A DNA stretch of 64,000 nucleotides from an uncultured Prevotellaceae bacterium. GTDB lineage: Bacteria > Bacteroidota > Bacteroidia > Bacteroidales > Muribaculaceae. Shown piece by piece: positions 1 to 8,740 of this stretch. Numbering within the stretch: the stretch's first letter is position 1; the number at the start of each line of letters is the position of its first letter. The notes beneath the pieces are model-generated. The model was not told the origin of the DNA and did no database searches. It worked only from the letters and a program-made list of their open reading frames with translations. The DNA lies in contig CAMVPC010000002.1 of the NCBI GenBank assembly GCA_947169265.1, forward strand, positions 57,552 to 121,551, in the 5' to 3' direction. The position numbers and the translations under genes are program-made.

Positions 1-153
1 GGCAAGGTGCACAGCGCCGAGATTGCGGGTGGCACCATCAAGAACGCGTCGCAGCGGCAGGAATGTCTCAACAAGGCGCTTGCCTCGCAGTTCAGCGTTC
101 CCACCAACAAAATCACCGAGGGCGTGGGCACCATCGTTTACCGCTTCCCGTGA
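1..153 (+). CDS. C-terminal fragment of a TonB-like energy transducer (partial)
   Basis: The window opens inside a reading frame that runs for 50 codons to TGA at 151-153. The last residues include GKVHSAEIAGGTIKNASQ and end GTIVYRFP. A short strand, a helix with regularly spaced Ala/Leu, then a terminal G-T-I-x-Y-R-F strand is the layout of the AgmX/TonB C-terminal domain in Bacteroidetes periplasmic proteins, so I infer a TonB-family C terminus. Only the tail is visible, so the assignment is tentative; it could be another protein with the same fold. The Ca2+ ATPase gene starts 15 bases downstream on the same strand, so the two may be co-transcribed. Confidence 0.5.
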   Translation, partial: GKVHSAEIAGGTIKNASQRQECLNKALASQFSVPTNKITEGVGTIVYRFP

Positions 154-168
154 TGCTAACGAGCAACA

Positions 169-2898
169 ATGTCAAAACTTCCTTATAAAGGACTCACCGA
201 CGACGAGGTGGCCAGGAGCCGCGCCCGTCATGGTGCCAATGTGTTCACGCCGCGTGAACGCGAAAGCGCGTGGAAACGCTTCTTTGAGAAACTTACCGGT
301 CCGCTGGGTCACCACATCCGTGGGTGGCACGATGGCGACCACCTTATTTTCATCCTCGAGATAGCCGCCGTGCTCTCGGTGCTCATTTCGCTGGCCGAGT
401 ATAACGGCTGGATGGGCCTCACGCAGCGCGGCCTGCAAGTGTTCTTTGAGCCGGTGGGCATCCTGCTGGCCATATTGCTGGCCACGGGAATCGCTTTTAT
501 CTTCGAGCTCAAGGCCGACAAGGAGTTTGTGTTGCTCAACAAGGTGGGCGACGAGGAAAAGGTGCACGCCCTGCGCAACGGCAGCGCTGTGGTCATCGAG
601 CGCCGCGACGTGGTGGTGGACGATATCATCTTCCTCGAGACGGGGCAGGAGATTCCCGCCGACGGACTCTTGCTCGAGGCCGTGTCGCTCACCGTCGACG
701 AATCGTCGCTCACCGGCGAGCCTTCCTGCGACAAGACCGTGAACGAGGAGCACTTCGATGCCCAGGCTACCTATCCCAGCAACATGGTGCTGCGTGGCAC
801 CAAGGTGATGGAAGGACATGGTGTGTATCGCGTCACGGCCGTGGGCGACGCCACCGAGAACGGCAAAGTGTACGAGGAGACGCAAATCGACGACAGCGTC
901 AAGACACCGCTCTCCGAGCAACTCGATGGCTTGGGACGCCTCATCAGCGTGTTCAGCTATGTCATCGCGGGGCTGGTGGTGGGCGGCCGCGTCCTGTCTT
1001 ATTTTCTTAACGACACCTTCGTGTGGGCCGACTTTATCACCTATCTGCTCGAAACGTTCATGATTGCCGTTACGCTCATCGTGGTCGCAGTGCCCGAGGG
1101 ACTTCCCATGGCTGTGACGCTGAGCCTGGCCTATTCCATGAGGCGCATGCTCAAGACGCAGAATCTGGTGCGGCGCATTCATGCCTGCGAGACCATGGGC
1201 GCCACCACGGTGATTTGCACCGACAAAACCGGGACGCTCACCCAAAACGAGATGCGCGTGGCTCACGCCCACTTCTTCGGACTTCAAGAAGACGGGAATT
1301 TGCCCGATAATGCCGCCGGTAACGTCGTGGCGACGGGCATCGCCGCCAATTCCACCGCCCACTTGCAATTCACTCCCGGGCATGCGCCCGTGGTGGTGGG
1401 CAACCCCACCGAGGGGGCCTTGCTGCTGTGGCTCCACGCGGCGGGCGTGGATTACCGCTCGCTCAAAGCGCAATGTGAGGTGGTGGCCGAGATCCCGTTC
1501 AGTACCGAGCGCAAGTTTATGGCCGTCGTGGCGCTTTGCCCCGACGGCGTGAGGCGACTCTTTGTCAAGGGAGCGCCCGAACTGTTGTTCGAGCGATGCG
1601 CCACGGTGGCCGGCGACGTGCCGCGCGACGAGGTGCCGCGACTGCTCAAAGGCTATCAGCAACAAGCCATGCGCACCCTTGCCTTTGCCGCGCAAGAGCT
1701 GGCCGACGACGAGCGGGGCATCATCGACGGCGAGCTCGCCGCTCAGCGCCTGCAATTCCTGGGACTTGTGGCCATCGCCGACCCCGTGCGCGACGACGTG
1801 CCCGATGCCGTGGCGCGTTGCCGCGAGGCCGGCATCAGGGTAATCGTAATCACCGGCGACACCGAGGGCACCGCCCGCGAGGTGGGACGCCAGGTGGGCA
1901 TTTGGAGCGACGAGGATACCGACGCCAATCACGCCACCGGTCAGCAAGTGGCGGCCATGAGCGACGACGAGCTCATGGAACGCGTGAAGACGCTCAAAAT
2001 CGTGTCGCGGGCGCGCCCCGGCGACAAGCGGCGCATCGTCAAGGCCCTTATCGCTAACGGCGAGGTGGTGGCCGTGACCGGCGACGGCACTAACGACGCC
2101 CCCGCCCTCAACGCGGCCCATGTGGGCCTCTCGATGGGCGATGGCACCGCCGTGGCCAAGGAGGCCAGCGACATCACCATCATCGACAACTCGTTTGCCA
2201 GCATTGGGCGCGCCGTGATGTGGGGACGCTCGTTATACAAGAACATACAGCGCTTTGTCCTGTTCCAGCTTACCGTCAACGTCGCCGCATGCCTTGTGGT
2301 GCTCGTGGGCGCTTTCCTGGGAAAGGAAACGCCGCTCACCGTCACCCAAATGCTGTGGGTGAACCTTATCATGGACACTTTCGCGGCCATGGCTTTCGCC
2401 TCGTTGCCGCCCTCGCCCCAGGTGATGCGCGACAAGCCGCGCGACCGCACGGCGTTCATCATCTCGCGGCCCATGTGGTTGCAAATTCTGGGCTTGGGGG
2501 GGATATTCTCCGTGTTACTGATAATCTTCTTCTATCTGCTCGACCACAGCAATCTGCATAGCCTGCTCGAACTGAATCTGGCTAATATCACGCACCGCTT
2601 TGAGGGTATCAACTCCCACGAGCTGAGCCTCTTCTTCACGGCTTTCGTGATGCTGCAGTTCTGGAACATGTTCAACGCCAAGGCCTTCGGGACGCGGCAC
2701 GACGACACCGATTGGAAAGACTGTCGCGGCTTTTGGTTTATCACCGCCATCATCCTGGTGGGGCAGGTGCTAATCGTCACCTTTGGCGGTGCCTTCTTCA
2801 ATGTGGAGCCGCTGGCCCCCATTGAGTGGCTGCTCATCATCGTCGCCACCTCGTTGGTGCTGCTGGTGCGCCCAGTGGCACGTTTCCTCTTCCGCTGA
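169..2898 (+). CDS. Calcium-translocating P-type ATPase, PMCA type
   Basis: A 909-residue P2-type ATPase that would export Ca2+ from the cytoplasm at the cost of ATP. The N-terminal cation-ATPase domain (residues 1-60) is followed by a membrane pair, the actuator loop with the TGEP motif, the PEGLP membrane motif in TM4, the phosphorylation site CTDKTGTLT (Asp352), the nucleotide-binding KGAPE motif, the hinge TGDGTNDAPAL and a C-terminal six-helix membrane block. PEGLP and the length match PMCA-type enzymes rather than the heavy-metal type, which needs a CPC motif. The start ATG at 169 follows the upstream frame by 15 bases. All catalytic motifs are intact. Ca2+ as substrate is inferred from family membership. 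Confidence 0.93.
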   Translation: MSKLPYKGLTDDEVARSRARHGANVFTPRERESAWKRFFEKLTGPLGHHIRGWHDGDHLIFILEIAAVLSVLISLAEYNGWMGLTQRGLQVFFEPVGILLAILLATGIAFIFELKADKEFVLLNKVGDEEKVHALRNGSAVVIERRDVVVDDIIFLETGQEIPADGLLLEAVSLTVDESSLTGEPSCDKTVNEEHFDAQATYPSNMVLRGTKVMEGHGVYRVTAVGDATENGKVYEETQIDDSVKTPLSEQLDGLGRLISVFSYVIAGLVVGGRVLSYFLNDTFVWADFITYLLETFMIAVTLIVVAVPEGLPMAVTLSLAYSMRRMLKTQNLVRRIHACETMGATTVICTDKTGTLTQNEMRVAHAHFFGLQEDGNLPDNAAGNVVATGIAANSTAHLQFTPGHAPVVVGNPTEGALLLWLHAAGVDYRSLKAQCEVVAEIPFSTERKFMAVVALCPDGVRRLFVKGAPELLFERCATVAGDVPRDEVPRLLKGYQQQAMRTLAFAAQELADDERGIIDGELAAQRLQFLGLVAIADPVRDDVPDAVARCREAGIRVIVITGDTEGTAREVGRQVGIWSDEDTDANHATGQQVAAMSDDELMERVKTLKIVSRARPGDKRRIVKALIANGEVVAVTGDGTNDAPALNAAHVGLSMGDGTAVAKEASDITIIDNSFASIGRAVMWGRSLYKNIQRFVLFQLTVNVAACLVVLVGAFLGKETPLTVTQMLWVNLIMDTFAAMAFASLPPSPQVMRDKPRDRTAFIISRPMWLQILGLGGIFSVLLIIFFYLLDHSNLHSLLELNLANITHRFEGINSHELSLFFTAFVMLQFWNMFNAKAFGTRHDDTDWKDCRGFWFITAIILVGQVLIVTFGGAFFNVEPLAPIEWLLIIVATSLVLLVRPVARFLFR

Positions 2899-2960
2899 AC
2901 ACATAAGTAAATCACCGAGCCCACATTAAAAAGTGACCCCGGCGATTTACCCTTTACCCC

Positions 2961-2988
2961 TCAATATTTTGAGGCCTCAAAATATTGA
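2961..2988. terminator. Perfect inverted repeat between convergent genes
   Basis: Two perfect 14-base arms meet with no spacer (left 2961-2974, right 2975-2988), so the middle bases form the loop. It lies between the convergent Ca2+ ATPase and yitT genes, five bases before the yitT stop, and probably ends transcription from both sides. No long T tract follows. Confidence 0.65.
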
Positions 2989-2992
2989 ATAA

Positions 2993-3937
2993 TTACTTAG
3001 GTAGCTGGTGGAAGCCTTTGCCCAGCACTTCGGCACTGTCCATGATGTTGACGAATGCGGCAGGGTCGAGGTCGTAGAGCGCGTCGCGCAGCTTCACCGT
3101 GCCCGAGCGGTCGAGTGTCACGTAAATCATCTTGCGCTCCTTGCCCTTGTAGAGGCCTTCGCCGGTGAGGCACGTGCCGCTGCGGTGCAGCTGGTTGACG
3201 ATGTAGTCGCGGATGGGCTCGGGATTGTCGGTGATAATCATCATGGTCTTGTCGCTCTTGAGACCGTCGACCACCATGTCGATTACCTTGCCCTCAATGA
3301 AGATGATGATGGTGGAGTAGATGGGGAGCCTAATGTCGCCAAAGGCCACAAAGGTGCTCAGCGTGATGATGCCGTCCACAATCATCACCAGCGTGCCCAG
3401 CGAAATGTGGGTGTACTTGTGCAATATCATCGAAATGATGTCGGAGCCGCCGCTCGTCGCGCCCGAGCGGAAGATGAGACCGATGGCCACACCATAGATG
3501 ATGCCGGCCACCACCGTGTTGAGGAAGTAGTCGGGACGGAACCACTCGCTACCGCCCGGAATGGGCAACATCCCCTCAGCCTTGGTGGCGGCGAAAGCAC
3601 CGTCGTAGATGGCCGGGTTATAGCCCCACACACTCTCGAGGACGTAAGTAAACAAGAAAATCAGTGCCGTCGAGATGATGGTCTTCACGCCGAACTTGGG
3701 TCCCAGCACCCAGGTGCCTATCAGCAGCAGGGGCACATCCATGCAGATGGCGTAGAACGAGATTTTCCACGGCCACAGCGTGTTGAACACGTTGCTCAAG
3801 CCATAGGTGCCGCCGGGAGCCATCAAGTAAGGGTTCACAAACATCACGTCGCCCACGGCAAACAGGGCGCTGCCCACGATGAGCAGGAAATAGGCAAAGA
3901 TTTCGCGTTGCCACTTTTTCTTGTTGATTTTAACCAT
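2993..3937 (-). CDS. YitT family membrane protein (DUF161 + DUF2179)
   Basis: A 314-residue integral membrane protein. Residues 10-220 hold about five or six hydrophobic helices with the glycine-rich RSGATSGGSDIISM segment typical of YitT proteins. Residues 225-305 form the soluble DUF2179 domain (SDKTMMIITDN onward, with the G-T-x-L-x-x-x-G-x-Y motif). YitT proteins are widespread in Firmicutes and Bacteroidetes, and their transported substrate, if any, is not established. It is transcribed away from the GHL10 gene. A -7 box on the minus strand (3968-3975, TAATTTTG) gives a leader of about 25-30 bases. Confidence 0.9.
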   Translation of the reverse strand: MVKINKKKWQREIFAYFLLIVGSALFAVGDVMFVNPYLMAPGGTYGLSNVFNTLWPWKISFYAICMDVPLLLIGTWVLGPKFGVKTIISTALIFLFTYVLESVWGYNPAIYDGAFAATKAEGMLPIPGGSEWFRPDYFLNTVVAGIIYGVAIGLIFRSGATSGGSDIISMILHKYTHISLGTLVMIVDGIITLSTFVAFGDIRLPIYSTIIIFIEGKVIDMVVDGLKSDKTMMIITDNPEPIRDYIVNQLHRSGTCLTGEGLYKGKERKMIYVTLDRSGTVKLRDALYDLDPAAFVNIMDSAEVLGKGFHQLPK

Positions 3938-4032
3938 GATTATTGATGTCGTTTAGAAATTGAGCCGCAAAATTACACATATTTTTTTGATTTGAGCCAC
4001 CATTCGCCCAAAAACCATTTACCCGCGCCCCC

Positions 4033-4071
4033 ACCACGAGCTTTCACGATAAAGAGGTGAGCTCTCGTGGT
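4033..4071. repeat. Inverted repeat in the yitT / GHL10 divergent region
   Basis: The left arm starting ACCACGAG (4033-4040) pairs with CTCGTGGT (4064-4071), and an inner TCAC/GTGA pair extends the stem. It lies about 65 bases upstream of the GHL10 -33 box and 60 bases upstream of the yitT -7 box, so an operator or an attenuating hairpin is possible. The rest of the 300-base gap (3938-4238) is AT-rich and shows no gene. Confidence 0.4.
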
Positions 4072-4134
4072 TCTATGTTAATTGTGCGATTTTCCTGAAA
4101 AAATCTATCTTTTTCTTAATAAATGTAATAATTT

Positions 4135-4166
4135 TTTGTTTTTGTGTTGCGGTTGCACTAATTTTG
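4135..4166 (+). promoter_or_regulatory. Bacteroidetes-type promoter of the GHL10 gene
   Basis: TTTG at 4135-4138, a 20-base spacer, then TAATTTTG at 4159-4166. This matches the Bacteroidetes sigma factor consensus (-33 TTTG, -7 TAnnTTTG). The start of transcription would be near 4171, giving a leader of about 68 bases. Confidence 0.8.
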
Positions 4167-4238
4167 CGCATAGATGACGAGTTGTGTGCTCAAACTGAAA
4201 TATAAACTTGATTTTATAATAGATAGAACTTTAAACTT

Positions 4239-7200
4239 ATGAGACGAAAATTATTACCGGTCGTGGTGGCGATGCTGCTGGCTTGCGCGCTGCCCGCGCA
4301 CGCCCAAAACGACCTCAAGCGCGAGTTCCGCGCCGTGTGGTTTACCACGATGGCCAACATCGACTGGCCGATGCAGCGTGGCACCGACGCCTCGACGGTG
4401 GCCAACCAAAAGGCGTCGATGCTCGAGTATCTCGACGGCTTTGCCGCCACCAACATCAACATGGTGTTTTTCCAGGTGCGCCCCATGGCCGACGCCTTTT
4501 ACCGCTCGAGCTACGAGCCCTGGTCGGCTTTCCTGACGGGCACGCGCGGCAAGGACCCGGGGTGGGACCCGCTCGCGTTTTGTGTCGAGGAGTGTCACAA
4601 GCGCGGCATGGAGTGTCACGCCTGGATTAATCCTTACCGCTTTGCCAACGGCAACCTGAACAACTGGAACACGCCGCAGGACGAGGCCGTCAAGAACAGC
4701 GGCGTGCTGATGACCTACAACGGCACCACGATTTTCAATCCCGGCGACCCGCGCTCGCGCGAGCGCCTGGTGAACGTGTGCCGCGACATTATCACGCATT
4801 ATGAGATTGACGGTATCATTTTCGACGACTACTTCTATGTGAACGGCACGCCCGCCAACAGCGACTATGCCGACTATCAAATATGGAAGAACTCGGGAAG
4901 TTCGATGACTTTCGCCAACTGGCGCCGCGCGCAGGTGAATCTCATGGTGAGCGATGTGATGAATGTCGTGACCGAACTCAAGCCGCAGATGCGATTCGGC
5001 ATAGGTCCCGCCGGTGTGGCCGGCACCGCGTCGACGAGCGCGTCGAAACACCATGTGGACCCGTGTCCCACAGGCAGCGACTGGCAGTACAACGGACTCT
5101 ACAGCGACCCGCTGGCGTGGCTCGAGGAGGGCACTATCGACTATATCTCGCCGCAGCTCTACTGGAAGACGACCCACTCAACCAATCCCTTCGGCCCGCT
5201 CACTAAGTGGTGGAGCTATATAGCCAAACACTTCAACCGCCACCACTTCGCGAGCCACAACATCTATTTTATGCAGAATGCGGGTGAGGGTAACAACACC
5301 ACGAGTTGGAACGAAATCCTCACGCAGGTGAGGCTCAGCCGCCAGTATAACGAAGACGGCGCGCCCGGTTTTAACTTCTACTCGTCGAAGTATATCAACG
5401 GGCCGTCGATGTCGGGACTCGGCAACTACATGGTGCAGAACCTTGTGCCGCTCAAGGCGTTGCCGCCGGCTGTGACGTGGCGACAAGGACCCTCTTACGG
5501 CGCGCCCACAGGCCTGACCTACGACGGCGCTACCCTCACGTGGAACAAGGTTGACGGCAGCCTCGTCAAGTACACGGTGTACGCCATCCCCAGCAATGTG
5601 TCGCCCGGCGATGCCGTCACGCCCGAGTCGGGCTTCAAGGCGGAGTATCTGCTGGGTTTCACCTATGAACCGTCCTTCACGTTGCCCGCGTCGAAAGCCG
5701 ACGGCCACTGGTATGTGGTGTGTGTGCTCGATGGCTACGGCAACGAATATTCTCCCGCTTACTACGGCATCCCCGTCGATGATGCCGCCGATGTGTCGCT
5801 TTATTCACCCATTAACCATGCCTCCGTCGCGTGGCAACAACAATTTTCCTGGCAAGAGGCGCAGGACGCCACGTTTCGCCTCCAGGTGAGCGAAAGTCAA
5901 GACTTCTCGACGTTAGTCATCAACCAAAGCGGAATTACCGACAACGAGCCCACGATCGACCTGTCGGCGCTCAAAAGCGCCACCACTTATTACTGGCGCG
6001 TCGTCACCTCGCAACCCTCGCGGCTCGACAAGGTGAGCACGCAGGTGGGCGAGTTTGTGACGCTGCAGCGCGACTTCGCGCCCGTGGCGCGCCTGCTCAG
6101 TCCCGAGGATGGCGCCCAAATTGACGATAATTTCAAGTTTCTTGTCGAGAAAACCGAGGGCGTAACCAACTATCGTCTCGAGCTGTCGAAAGACCCCGCT
6201 TTCGGCACGCTCATCACTAACAATAACATGGTCGACAACGGCGAGGCTATGCAACTCGACGGCATTGTGGCCTACCTGGGTCTGGGCACTTTTTACTGGC
6301 GCGTGGCCACCGCGGCGCAGGGCTGCGACGAGAGTCTGAGCGCTGTGCGCTCGTTCACGGTCACCGCGATAGGAACCGGTGCCACCGAGCCGGGCTATGT
6401 GATTAAGAAAGATATTGATAACGCCAGCTACGAGCCTGTCGATGGCGTGCGGTTCACCAACGACTGGGTGCGCTCGGTCAAGAGCGAGTATGACAACATG
6501 CACTATGAGTCATCGGGGACTTACAACCGCTCGATGGCCGCCGACGGCGATTATGTGTACGTGACGGGACGCGTCAAGAACAGTAGCGATGCCGATTGTT
6601 ACATCAGCGTCTACAGCGCGCGCACCGGCGAGTGGGTCAAGGATATCGCGCTGGGCGATGAGGTGAAGGCCAGCTATTTCCCCTGTAACGACATCTTCCT
6701 TGACGATGCCGGTCATCTGCTCGTTACCAACCTGGTGCTCAACGTGGAAAACAATCCCATCGTGTTGTGCAAGGTGGACCCGGCAACCGAGGCGGTCACC
6801 GTGATTAGCGATGAGCTCTACTGTGACGGTGTCAAGCGAATTGACCACTGCAACGTCGTGGGTGACGTCGATAGCGGCAATTTCACCGTGCTTGCCGCCG
6901 AGTCGCGCGGTAACCACATCGTGCAATGGGTCTTTGCCAACGGCCGGTTGAGCCAAACGAAGACAACTACCGTCGGTGCCTTCTATCCTGCCGCCAACAC
7001 GAGCTTCGAGACCGCACCGCGCATTCTCGGCGCTGGCAACAACGAGGTATATGTCAATGGTACCGGCACCAAGATGACGCGTTACTCGCTGGCCGACGGC
7101 AACATCACGGGCAGTTTCGCGTCGAACCCCGACATCGCTCCCATCGCCGCGCAGGCCAACGGCTGTGCCGCCATTGAGTTTGCCGGAGTGAACTACTTAC

Positions 7201-7619
7201 TTTATTCCTACACCGACCACACCTCGCCCGCCGGATACCAGTATATCCTCGTGGCTAACCCCACCGGCACCGACTATGCCGGCTACACCGCCCGCTGGAT
7301 ATTCCCCAAGCAGGGCCTGGGAATGGTCAACAGCACCACCACGAGCGCGCCCTGTGTGCTCGTACCCGGCAAGAAGGACAACGAGTTGCGACTCTTTGTG
7401 ATGGCTGCCGGCAACGGCATGGCCGCTTACACCATGTCGCTACCGGTCGTGGTGCCGGGTGACGTGAACGGCGACGGCATGTTGAGTGGCGCCGACGTGA
7501 CGGCGCTCTATAGCTATCTGCTCGATGGCGTGGTACCCGCCGGCAATCCCGACGTGAATGGTGACGGCTCGGTAAACGGCGCCGATGTGACCGCTCTTTA
7601 CAGTTTGCTGCTACAATAA
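4239..7619 (+). CDS. Secreted GHL10 (DUF187) glycoside hydrolase with FnIII-like modules, propeller-like region and C-terminal dockerin
   Basis: A 1126-residue secreted enzyme. A signal peptide (residues 1-22, ending in AHA) is followed by a GHL10/DUF187 catalytic domain (about 28-400; FRAVWFTTM, HAWINPYR, DGIIFDDYF, FGIGPAGV). GHL10 includes enzymes such as DigH that cut peptide-free peptidoglycan glycan strands, so cell-wall glycan is a plausible substrate. Residues about 405-700 form fibronectin-like beta modules. About 710-1070 is a repetitive beta region resembling a propeller; its last part resembles the protein at 40461-41873. The last 53 residues are a two-repeat type I dockerin (GDVNGDGMLSGADVTALY, then PDVNGDGSVNGADVTALY). 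It is monocistronic, with its own promoter (4135-4166) and terminator (7644-7676). Confidence 0.85.
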   Translation: MRRKLLPVVVAMLLACALPAHAQNDLKREFRAVWFTTMANIDWPMQRGTDASTVANQKASMLEYLDGFAATNINMVFFQVRPMADAFYRSSYEPWSAFLTGTRGKDPGWDPLAFCVEECHKRGMECHAWINPYRFANGNLNNWNTPQDEAVKNSGVLMTYNGTTIFNPGDPRSRERLVNVCRDIITHYEIDGIIFDDYFYVNGTPANSDYADYQIWKNSGSSMTFANWRRAQVNLMVSDVMNVVTELKPQMRFGIGPAGVAGTASTSASKHHVDPCPTGSDWQYNGLYSDPLAWLEEGTIDYISPQLYWKTTHSTNPFGPLTKWWSYIAKHFNRHHFASHNIYFMQNAGEGNNTTSWNEILTQVRLSRQYNEDGAPGFNFYSSKYINGPSMSGLGNYMVQNLVPLKALPPAVTWRQGPSYGAPTGLTYDGATLTWNKVDGSLVKYTVYAIPSNVSPGDAVTPESGFKAEYLLGFTYEPSFTLPASKADGHWYVVCVLDGYGNEYSPAYYGIPVDDAADVSLYSPINHASVAWQQQFSWQEAQDATFRLQVSESQDFSTLVINQSGITDNEPTIDLSALKSATTYYWRVVTSQPSRLDKVSTQVGEFVTLQRDFAPVARLLSPEDGAQIDDNFKFLVEKTEGVTNYRLELSKDPAFGTLITNNNMVDNGEAMQLDGIVAYLGLGTFYWRVATAAQGCDESLSAVRSFTVTAIGTGATEPGYVIKKDIDNASYEPVDGVRFTNDWVRSVKSEYDNMHYESSGTYNRSMAADGDYVYVTGRVKNSSDADCYISVYSARTGEWVKDIALGDEVKASYFPCNDIFLDDAGHLLVTNLVLNVENNPIVLCKVDPATEAVTVISDELYCDGVKRIDHCNVVGDVDSGNFTVLAAESRGNHIVQWVFANGRLSQTKTTTVGAFYPAANTSFETAPRILGAGNNEVYVNGTGTKMTRYSLADGNITGSFASNPDIAPIAAQANGCAAIEFAGVNYLLYSYTDHTSPAGYQYILVANPTGTDYAGYTARWIFPKQGLGMVNSTTTSAPCVLVPGKKDNELRLFVMAAGNGMAAYTMSLPVVVPGDVNGDGMLSGADVTALYSYLLDGVVPAGNPDVNGDGSVNGADVTALYSLLLQ

Positions 7620-7643
7620 CCCGAAATAGGATTTAACGAAAAC

Positions 7644-7676
7644 ATTCCCCCGTGGCCACTTGGGTCGCGGGGGAAT
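7644..7676 (+). terminator. Rho-independent terminator of the GHL10 gene
   Basis: Nine-base perfect arms (7644-7652 and 7668-7676, ATTCCCCCG / CGGGGGAAT) begin 24 bases after the stop and are followed by an AT-rich ATTATTTAAC. The remaining 176 bases to lgt hold short direct words (variants of TTAATG and GTTTA) and no gene. Confidence 0.75.
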
Positions 7677-7852
7677 ATTATTTAACTTAAGTTTCGCAAG
7701 TTGTCAACTCGCTCGGTGGTTAATGTTTAGCGTTTAATGGTTAATGGAATAAGTGTTGAACTCATGAAAATTCCGGTCGGATTCATCTTCTCTAAATACC
7801 AAACTTTAACCCATAACTTTCAAGTTTATAATGCTTTATAAACTTGGATTTA

Positions 7853-8725
7853 TTAGGATTTGCCGTTTGATTTATGGCTCATGGTGGGCAATTCCTGAGC
7901 CGGGCGTCGCAGGGCGCGAATCACGAGCCACACGCCCAGCACGATGAACGGGATGCTCAAGAGCTGGCCCATGTCGAGACCTATGGCGGCACGCATTGTC
8001 TCCTCCCACGGTTCTTGCACGTTCTTGATGAACTCGATAAGGAAGCGGCATGTGAACAGCAACGCCATGAAGGTGCCGAAGATGAGGCCCGGGCGGCGGT
8101 GGCAGTCGCGTTTCCAGTACATAAACATGCACAGGACGAAAATGGCCAAGTAGCACAACGCCTCGTAGATGGCCGTGGGGTGGCACGGCGGGGTGAAAAC
8201 GGGCGCTGCGCCTTGCATGTAGGTGCCTATATTTTCAATGAAGCGGAAGCCCCAAGGCAAGTCGGTGACTGCACCATAAATCTCGTGATTCATCAGGTTG
8301 CCGATGCGGATGAGCGCCGCCACCAGACCCGTGGGAACCACCAATCGGTCGAAGGTCCACAGCATAGGCAACTTGGTGATGTAGCGGCTATAGAGCCAAA
8401 TCGCCACCATGATGCCCAACACGCCGCCATGGCTGGCAAGTCCACCTTCCCACACCTTGATGATGTCCTCGGGGTGCTCCACAAAGTAGTGGTGGAAATC
8501 GTAAAACAACACGTGCCCGAGGCGCGCGCCCACAATGGTAGCCACCACCACAAAGAAAAATAGACTGGGCACCCAATGGTCGGGGGCGTTCTCGCGCCGG
8601 AACATGCGGCTCACTATCTCGTAACCAATCAGGAAACCCACGGCAAACATGAGGCCGTACCAGCGCACGGTCACAAAGCCATCAAAGAGATTGGGATTTG
8701 CCGTCCAAGTAATATACTGTAGCAT
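7853..8725 (-). CDS. lgt: Prolipoprotein diacylglyceryl transferase
   Basis: A 290-residue inner-membrane enzyme that moves diacylglycerol from phosphatidylglycerol onto the lipobox cysteine of prolipoproteins. About seven hydrophobic helices are visible. The family signature appears as IRIGNLMNHEIYG (about residues 146-158), and the conserved ASHGGVLGIM segment lies near 98-107. The C-terminal helix is followed by a basic tail. It is the third gene of a minus-strand operon, 15 bases after the DUF922-like gene. Several lipoproteins in this window would be its clients (33726, 38045, 42171, 61657). Confidence 0.93.
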   Translation of the reverse strand: MLQYITWTANPNLFDGFVTVRWYGLMFAVGFLIGYEIVSRMFRRENAPDHWVPSLFFFVVVATIVGARLGHVLFYDFHHYFVEHPEDIIKVWEGGLASHGGVLGIMVAIWLYSRYITKLPMLWTFDRLVVPTGLVAALIRIGNLMNHEIYGAVTDLPWGFRFIENIGTYMQGAAPVFTPPCHPTAIYEALCYLAIFVLCMFMYWKRDCHRRPGLIFGTFMALLFTCRFLIEFIKNVQEPWEETMRAAIGLDMGQLLSIPFIVLGVWLVIRALRRPAQELPTMSHKSNGKS

Positions 8726-8740
8726 AATAATATCTTGTTT

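Noticed and set aside
172..2121. Long open frame antisense to the Ca2+ ATPase (649 codons)
   Set aside because: Its protein is rich in His, Gly and Arg with no domain, as expected from the reverse complement of GC-rich codons; the sense strand carries every ATPase motif.
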